Below, piece after piece: positions 58,693 through 64,000 of a DNA stretch of 64,000 nucleotides. A program made the translations under genes and the position numbers. Numbering within the stretch: the first letter of the stretch is position 1; each line of letters begins with the position of its first letter. The DNA lies in NCBI RefSeq assembly GCF_007565055.1, contig NC_044553.1, forward strand, positions 100,105,858 through 100,169,857, written 5' to 3'. This DNA is from Rhinopithecus roxellana (Eukaryota; Chordata; Mammalia; Primates; Cercopithecidae). A model generated the notes under the pieces. That model had not been told where the DNA came from, did no database searches, and was given only the letters and a program-made list of their open reading frames with translations.

Positions 58693-60239
58693 ATCTTGGT
58701 GAGCGCACTGGGCCTAGTGGATCAGGGTGCAGGGGCAACCTGGAGTATAGGTTAGAGCTGGGGAGGCATGGGGACACGTCTGTCACTGTCCTGGGGACCA
58801 TCTTCAGCACAGAGCCTCACAGCATGGAGACCTATGATCCTGACACCTGCAGATGCTGAGCTGACCAGAATTGGAAGCCAGTTTAAACCTGGAGGAGATC
58901 AAGATACTTTTGGATTAAAGGAAGTCTTCAGGCTTCAGCATCCTATAAGACTTTACTTTCCCTTTTTGAAATGTCAAGAATATTTGCAGTGTTCTGGGGA
59001 AAAAGTGCTGGTCAGTTTTCCAGTGCAAGCCCTGATTTAATTCTATAACAATGAGTCTGATTCAGATGATGAAGAGCAAGAGGAAGAAACCAGCCCTTCC
59101 ATTTTCTGTCCCAGGAGGTGGAAGGTCTGGAGGAAAATGGCCTGGGGGAAAGGGCAGAGACAGGATCATAAACTGAGGATGGCAACCTGAAAGAAGGGGT
59201 GGCCTCTGTGTGGAGGACCAACTCCCCTGTGGTGACTCCTCAAGGGGCAGGGAGTGCCCCTCATTCACACAAATAGGGCTCTCTCCCATGCCAGCTCCAC
59301 AGGGGCTGTCTCCTCCTGAGCCCTGCTCCGGGTCCTGTCCCCCGTGCTTTTTTGAGGACAGCCAAGCCAGGACACGGTGCATCCTTTGCTGAGTTTATAG
59401 AGGCTGGGGGCTGCTTTGACTGCCTCTGGTCAGTACTCTAACTCATGGCTGGAACTCAGCTCTTACTTTTCTTTCTCTTGGTGATTCTTTTTTAGTGCAC
59501 TTATACATGCCTTTGAGAAAAGATTTTAGGACAAAGAGAATGTTTGTGTCAACATGAGTTCTTTTTTTTTTTTTTTTTTTTTTACTTTCAAATGAAAAAA
59601 TAAAAATTTATTTTATTTTTATTTTTTTTAAACATGAGTTCTTATCAGGCAGAACCATCTTTCAAAGTTCAGTCACTCTGCTGATCAGATTACAAATTAT
59701 TCTATACAGATTAATAACCCTCCTCCACCTCTCACTTAACCTGAGACTCAATTTTTAGCTATTTCTGCTTTCGTAAAAATGATTCAGATATTAGATTTTA
59801 ATTTTAATTCATTGTGTAAAGGTTGATGTGTTTGTTTAGCAGCATTTTGGAAAAAACTATTTATGAAAAAACAAAAAACTCACCAAGTAATTTTGATAAG
59901 AGTAACAAATAAAAAGACTTAAATAAAATATATACAAAATAAAATAACAAAAAGAATTTTTAGCAGACAGTTCTGGATAAAAATGTGTGCGATAGATTGC
60001 ATAAAGGCTGTGTGTATGGGTACAGAGATTAGAACTTTAACTCTTCTTAGTTGGTGACTGCTTTGGGTTTGTTACTTAGACTAACATTATTATTATTAAT
60101 AATTTTATTTTATTATTTATTTTATTTACTTTATTATATATTTTACTATATATAAGTATATATTTTGCTATTATTTTATTATTATTTATTATTATTAATA
60201 TTATTTTTATTATTACCTAATGCAAAATTTTTAAAAAAT
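58693..60239 (+). pseudogene. RIPPLY3: Processed retrocopy of RIPPLY3 (DSCR6)
   Basis: RIPPLY proteins are small nuclear co-repressors that recruit Groucho/TLE through a WRPW motif and bind T-box factors. The copy reads through several exons without introns. WRPM stands where WRPW should be (about 58824-58835), then TPADAELTRIG, then the Ripply domain with LQHPIRLYFP and SGEKVLVSFPVQA. TAA at 59038-59040 cuts the domain. An acidic run (NESDSDDEEQEEE) follows, and a C-terminal part (about 59095-59270) is recognisable only across frameshifts. Identity with RIPPLY3, not RIPPLY1/2, rests on this C-terminal part. A perfect 11-bp duplication gaaatcaccca (58682-58692, 60240-60250) and A-rich text just before 60239 show L1-type retroposition into the old L1M. 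The AT-rich (ATT)n zone 60085-60200 lies inside. Not expected to encode protein. Confidence 0.88.
59564..59630 (-). mobile_element. 67-bp tail-only retroinsertion
   Basis: A T-rich insert with a T-run of about 20 at its left end is flanked by a perfect 13-bp duplication aacatgagttctt (59551-59563 and 59631-59643). It has the structure of a target-primed insertion whose body is almost entirely A-tail and A/T-rich sequence. It lies within the RIPPLY3 retrocopy. Confidence 0.85.
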
Positions 60240-60337
60240 GAAATCACCCAGGCTGAAGGGCGGAGATTTCCAAAGATTGGAAAAAATAAACAGCGTCTCA
60301 GCAACCTGTAGGGCAATATTAAAATAGATTGAAAATT

Positions 60338-60640
60338 GGCCCGGTGCAGTGGCTCACGCCTGTAATCCCAGCACTTTGGGAGGCCAAGGCGGGTGAATCA
60401 TGAGGTCAGGAGTTTGAGACCAGCCTGGCCAACATGGTGAAACCTTGTAGTCTATCAAAAATACAAAAATTAGCCATGTGTGGTGGCAGGTGCTTGTAAT
60501 CCCAGCTACTTGGGAGGCTGAGGTAGGAGAATCACTTGAACCTGGGAGGCAGAGATTGCAATGAGCTGAGATCGTACCACTGCACTCCAGCCTGGGTGAC
60601 AGAGCAAGTCTCCATCTCAAAAAAAAAAAAAGAAAAAAAA
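60338..60640 (+). mobile_element. Alu (AluS-like), full length
   Basis: Sense Alu beginning 'ggcccggtgcagtggctcac' with an A-tail. Flanking attgaaaa occurs at 60328-60335 and about 60640-60647. Inserted in the old L1M. Confidence 0.92.
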
Positions 60641-60885
60641 TTGAAAATAAATGGATGGAAAGTTATACCATGTAAAGCATAAATAAGAAGGTTGAGTAAA
60701 CTGTATCAATAGCAGATAAAACAGGTTTTGAGATAAAGGATATTATAAGAGACAAAGTAGACTTTGTAGTGTTGAAAAGGTCACTCTGTAAGGATGACAT
60801 GACAATCACAAGTAAGTATAAGGTTAATCACGGAGCTTCACAGTACCTGAAGCAAACTGGAAAAAATTAAAGATAATGACAAACA

Positions 60886-61739
60886 CCAGGCACTTGAGAA
60901 ATTTCTAGATCCCCAAAGCTTCTGTTGTTAAATATTAAAAGTCAGAGCCTGATGGACTCAGAGGACAAAATGTATTAAATCAACCTGAAAATAGAGGTGA
61001 CTCAGCATGTGGGTATTTGTAGGGAATGGATGTGAAGAGGATGAAGCCAGAGAAACATGGCATATGTGGGAGAAGGCCAGAGCATGAAGATTTGTTCCTT
61101 GCTTGCCATGGCATGGGTGCAAGAAGATGGAGAGCAAATGACGAATGAGCCAGGGCAGCTTCTCTAAGGCCTTGTGCTCAACAGGGCAGCACAGAGAAAG
61201 TGGCTGAAATTCCCTGAGCCTGCCGGGTCATACAAAAGTGCTGAGAGGGCTGAGTGGTTGAAAGAGGGGACAGGTCTCAGTGAGGAGGATTTGGTGTGCA
61301 CTGACTTTGAGATTGGCATGGGGTTGAGGCAGGAACTGAGTACATACATGTATATTAGACACAAATGCATGATGTCCTGTGACTAGTGGGGTGAGCTACA
61401 CTTTTGTAGATGCTGGTGAGTATAGGTAATGACATGTGGAGCACATGCCTTTCTCCGGCTGTCAGGATTTCATATAAACCCCTTGGGAAATGTTATCATC
61501 ATTGCAGTAGAAGCATGGTGTAGGGAAAGGAGAGAATCTTGAATTGACAGACTATTTATTCAGTGAAACAGCTGTAAATCAAAAGTAACTGGGTTACTTT
61601 AAGTGGCATGACTAAGGGATTAAAATTTTTTTAATGTTGAAATTAAACATTTAAAAAGTTTAAATAAGAATGCTTCTGATGCATGCTAAAATGAGAGAAA
61701 AAAACAAAAAATAAGGATAAAATGCATAAAGCATATATG
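60886..61739. other. Gene-free stretch, apparently unique
   Basis: About 850 bases, moderately purine-rich. Overlapping 68- and 70-codon ORFs on opposite strands at 61164-61386 have no recognisable motifs. Confidence 0.4.
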
Positions 61740-62110
61740 CAGACTTTAATAAATCAACCAGGTTAAGAAATAGGACATGCTGTTGCTTCAGAATCTTCCA
61801 GTATGGTCATTCATGATCACAGCCTCCTCCCTCCTCCCAGTGGTAACTACTGTCTTGATGATTGGTTAACATTCCTTTGAAAAAAGTTTTTTAAAAGCAC
61901 CTTTTGTAAGAGCAGTCATGCCATTATTATTCTTGTACAGGACAATGATCATGCACAGACAATTCTATAAGATAAACACCTAAGAATGGCATTGCTGGGT
62001 TGTACTGTATGCACATCTTTGCCTTTACTGAATAATGTTACTATTTCCAAGTGAGCTTACCAATTTTCATGACCACCAGTAGTGAATGGGAGTTTCTTTT
62101 GTGCCTCATT
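61740..62110 (-). repeat. Old L1 3'-end fragment
   Basis: Antisense L1M text: 'aaccaggttaagaaatagga', 'cccagtggtaactactgtct', 'aagaatggcattgctgggtt', 'accaccagtagtgaatggga'. Confidence 0.68.
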
Positions 62111-63647
62111 TTTGATTACTCCTTTTTATGTGTGTGTCAGACTTTAATATTTTGCCAATGATGCTTACAGTATTTTGCAGTCCTTCCTCCCAGGTGATGA
62201 CTTACCTTCCTAAATCTCTGAGAAAAAAGATAAGAATAGACATGCCAGAATTCCCATCACTACTTCTACCTGCCTACCTGCATTGGTGCCCTGTGCGCTG
62301 TCTTTTCTCGTATCCCTATGAAAGAAGTGTCTGTGCTCTTGGCCGAGACCAGTCATCTCAATTGTGCCTCAGACCCCATCCTTTGTTATCTACTCAAGGA
62401 CGTTACTCCACTAATCTCCCTTCTTTGTTCTTCATCATCGTTTCCCCTTTCTATACTCGATAATTTCCAGTATTTCCAGGCATGCAGTTGTGTCTCCCAA
62501 CTTAAAACATAATAAATGGTAGTTAGTACCATTGCCAGCAACTGCTTCATTTTCCTACTTTCCTTTACAGCCAAACTTTCAAAGAATTGTCTTTTCTTCC
62601 TGTCTCCAACTCCTCACCTTCCATTCTCTCTTAAACCCAATCCAATTAAGCTTTCTTTCTTACTCTTCCAGGAGAACTGTTCTTAAAGTTACTAAAAACT
62701 GGGCTATTGCTAACTCCAGGAGTCACCTCTCAGTCTTTGTCTTACTCGCTCTATCAGTAGCATTTGCCATTAGTCCTCTCATTTTCCAGGACACTTCTTG
62801 AGTCTCCTCCTACTTCACTGGTTATTCTTTCTTGGTCTCCTTTGTTACTTTCTCCTCATCACTCTCTGGTTTATTAACACTGGATACTCCAGACCTCAGT
62901 CCTTGGAGCTCACCTGTATTTGTTCCCACTCCATTGATAACTCATTCAGTCTTATGGATTTAAGTAGTATAATTAAGCTGGCAAATCCCAAATTATATTT
63001 CCTCTTCTGGAATTGTTTAGGGATCTCCAAATTTGTTCAAAACTGTTTACTTGACACATTACTTGGATATATATTAAAAAATCCCTTAACATGTGTGAAA
63101 TCAAACTGTGATTTTTCTTAAAGCTGTCATACCATTTGCTTTTATGCAAATTAGAAAAATACTTCTAATCCTCTTGGCAGATGCTGCCTGTGGGGAAGGT
63201 GCACAGCTTTGGTTTGATGCTTGGGTGCAGCCATTTGCAGCTTCCCTCATCTTCCCCTTCAAATGGCTCCTCCCATTGTCTTCCATTTCAGTTGCTAGCA
63301 GTTCTAGCCTTCCTGTCATTCAACTCAAATATTTTGGAGTCATCCTTGAGGTCATTTTTCTTTCCAACCATATCTAATTAATCAATAAGCCCCGACAGGT
63401 AGTTAGGTTGGAAAAGAGGAAAGAGAATTCTAGCTAAAGGAATAGCACACAGGTAGGGAGGCCAAAGAGCACATAACGTATTTGAGGAGGCAGTGTAGCT
63501 CTTCAGCTTTGCTACCTTTTTCATGCTGTCTTTTGCCCATAAGGGTCTTTCTTTCAACCCTTCACAGCCCAGTGCATTTTTTTACAGCCCAGCTCAAATA
63601 GTACCCACTTTGTTGACATTTCTTTATTGCTGTCTTTGCACCAAACT
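62111..63647. other. Gene-free stretch with possible old repeat
   Basis: 1.5 kb. Parts of 62540-63000 and 63290-63640 recall the same unassigned old repeat as 44990-45700 ('ggagctcacctgtatttgtt'; 'ttttggagtcatccttgagg'), but are too diverged to name. ORFs up to 111 codons are unremarkable. Confidence 0.35.
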
Positions 63648-63957
63648 ATTATTTATTTATTTATTTATTTATTTAAGATGAAGTCTCACCCTATTGCCCA
63701 GGCTGGAGTGCAGTGACTTGATCTCAGCTCACTTTAACCTCTGCCTTCTGGTTCAAGCGATTCTCCTGCCTCAGCCTCCTGAGTAGCTGGGATTATAGGC
63801 TCCCACCACCATGCCCAGATAATTTTTGTATTTTAGTGAAACCCCTGGAGTTTCACCATGTTGGCCAGGCTGGTCTCGAACTCCTGACCTCAAGTAATCC
63901 ATCCGCTTCAGCCTTCCAAACTGCTGGGATTAGAGGAGTGAGCCACCATGCCTGGCC
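63648..63957 (-). mobile_element. Alu (AluS-like), full length
   Basis: Antisense Alu with a (TTTA)n tail at 63648-63677 and an end at 'gccaccatgcctggcc'. Flanking aaactatt / gaactact may be the diverged duplication. The last 43 bases of the window show nothing. Confidence 0.9.
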
Positions 63958-64000
63958 TGAACTACTCTTTTTACTACTTGTCAATATTCATAATAGTTTG

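Larger units (their letters stand above)
57593..60885 (+). repeat. Old L1M ORF1-ORF2, remaining segments of the interrupted host L1
   Basis: Collinear sense pieces of one old L1 lie at 57593-57714, 57972-58044, 58630-58692, 60240-60337 and 60641-60885. The text reads across each junction ('tagaactgacaaatacaata', 'gaaatcacccaggctgaagg', 'cagcgtctcagcaacctgta', 'gagacaaagtagactttgta'). The last piece is from the ORF2 endonuclease region, so the ORF1/ORF2 boundary was also lost by deletion. Confidence 0.72.

Noticed and set aside
58682..60250. Functional RIPPLY3 paralog
   Set aside because: Introns are absent, the WRPW motif is altered, TAA interrupts the Ripply domain, and the C-terminus needs frameshifts to read.

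Overview
This window is vertebrate nuclear DNA from a primate, most likely an Old World monkey (macaque, baboon or a relative). The sequence is about 40% G+C, packed with Alu, L1, MIR, L2, MaLR and ERV repeats, and has no compact coding. The primate call rests on the Alu and L1PA families. The Old World monkey call rests on two young AluY copies (5913-6210 and 8007-8306) that carry base variants typical of cercopithecid AluY subfamilies. The exact species cannot be fixed from the sequence.

Only one host gene is recognised. Bases 1-2685 hold the 3' end of SEC23A on the + strand: the last part of the terminal intron, a 90-base terminal coding exon ending in TGA, and an AU-rich 3' UTR of about 1.3 kb with several AATAAA signals and seed matches for the miR-200 family. 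SEC23A encodes a core subunit of the inner COPII coat. Everything downstream, about 61 kb, looks intergenic.

The intergenic part is a layered archive of retrotransposition. At 3.6-5.1 kb an 816-bp solo LTR of a gammaretrovirus-like ERV sits inside an MLT1A LTR with an exact 4-bp duplication, next to an MST LTR. At 18.05-25.4 kb an old L1M was split by a full-length 6.17-kb L1PA-type element on the - strand. That element has an intact 338-codon ORF1, and its ORF2 is broken by only two small frameshifts. At 26-47 kb there are further LTRs, Alus, MIR/L2 fossils, a hAT fossil and a 315-bp polypyrimidine tract grown from an Alu tail.

At 52.1-60.9 kb one old L1 (+) hosts five later insertions: an internally deleted L1PA-like element, a short inverted L1 3' end, a 5'-truncated L1, a processed retrocopy of RIPPLY3, and an Alu. 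The RIPPLY3 retrocopy itself contains a 67-bp insertion consisting almost only of a tail. Most of these junctions keep recognisable target-site duplications, so their relative order can be read.

No intact host gene other than SEC23A was found, and no tRNA, rRNA, snRNA, CRISPR or prokaryotic system. One C+G-rich stretch with CpGs and a perfect splice-donor consensus (30330-30547) is a candidate non-coding first exon or promoter. Repeat family names are from memory of consensus sequences and carry corresponding uncertainty, and boundaries are approximate unless a target duplication is given.
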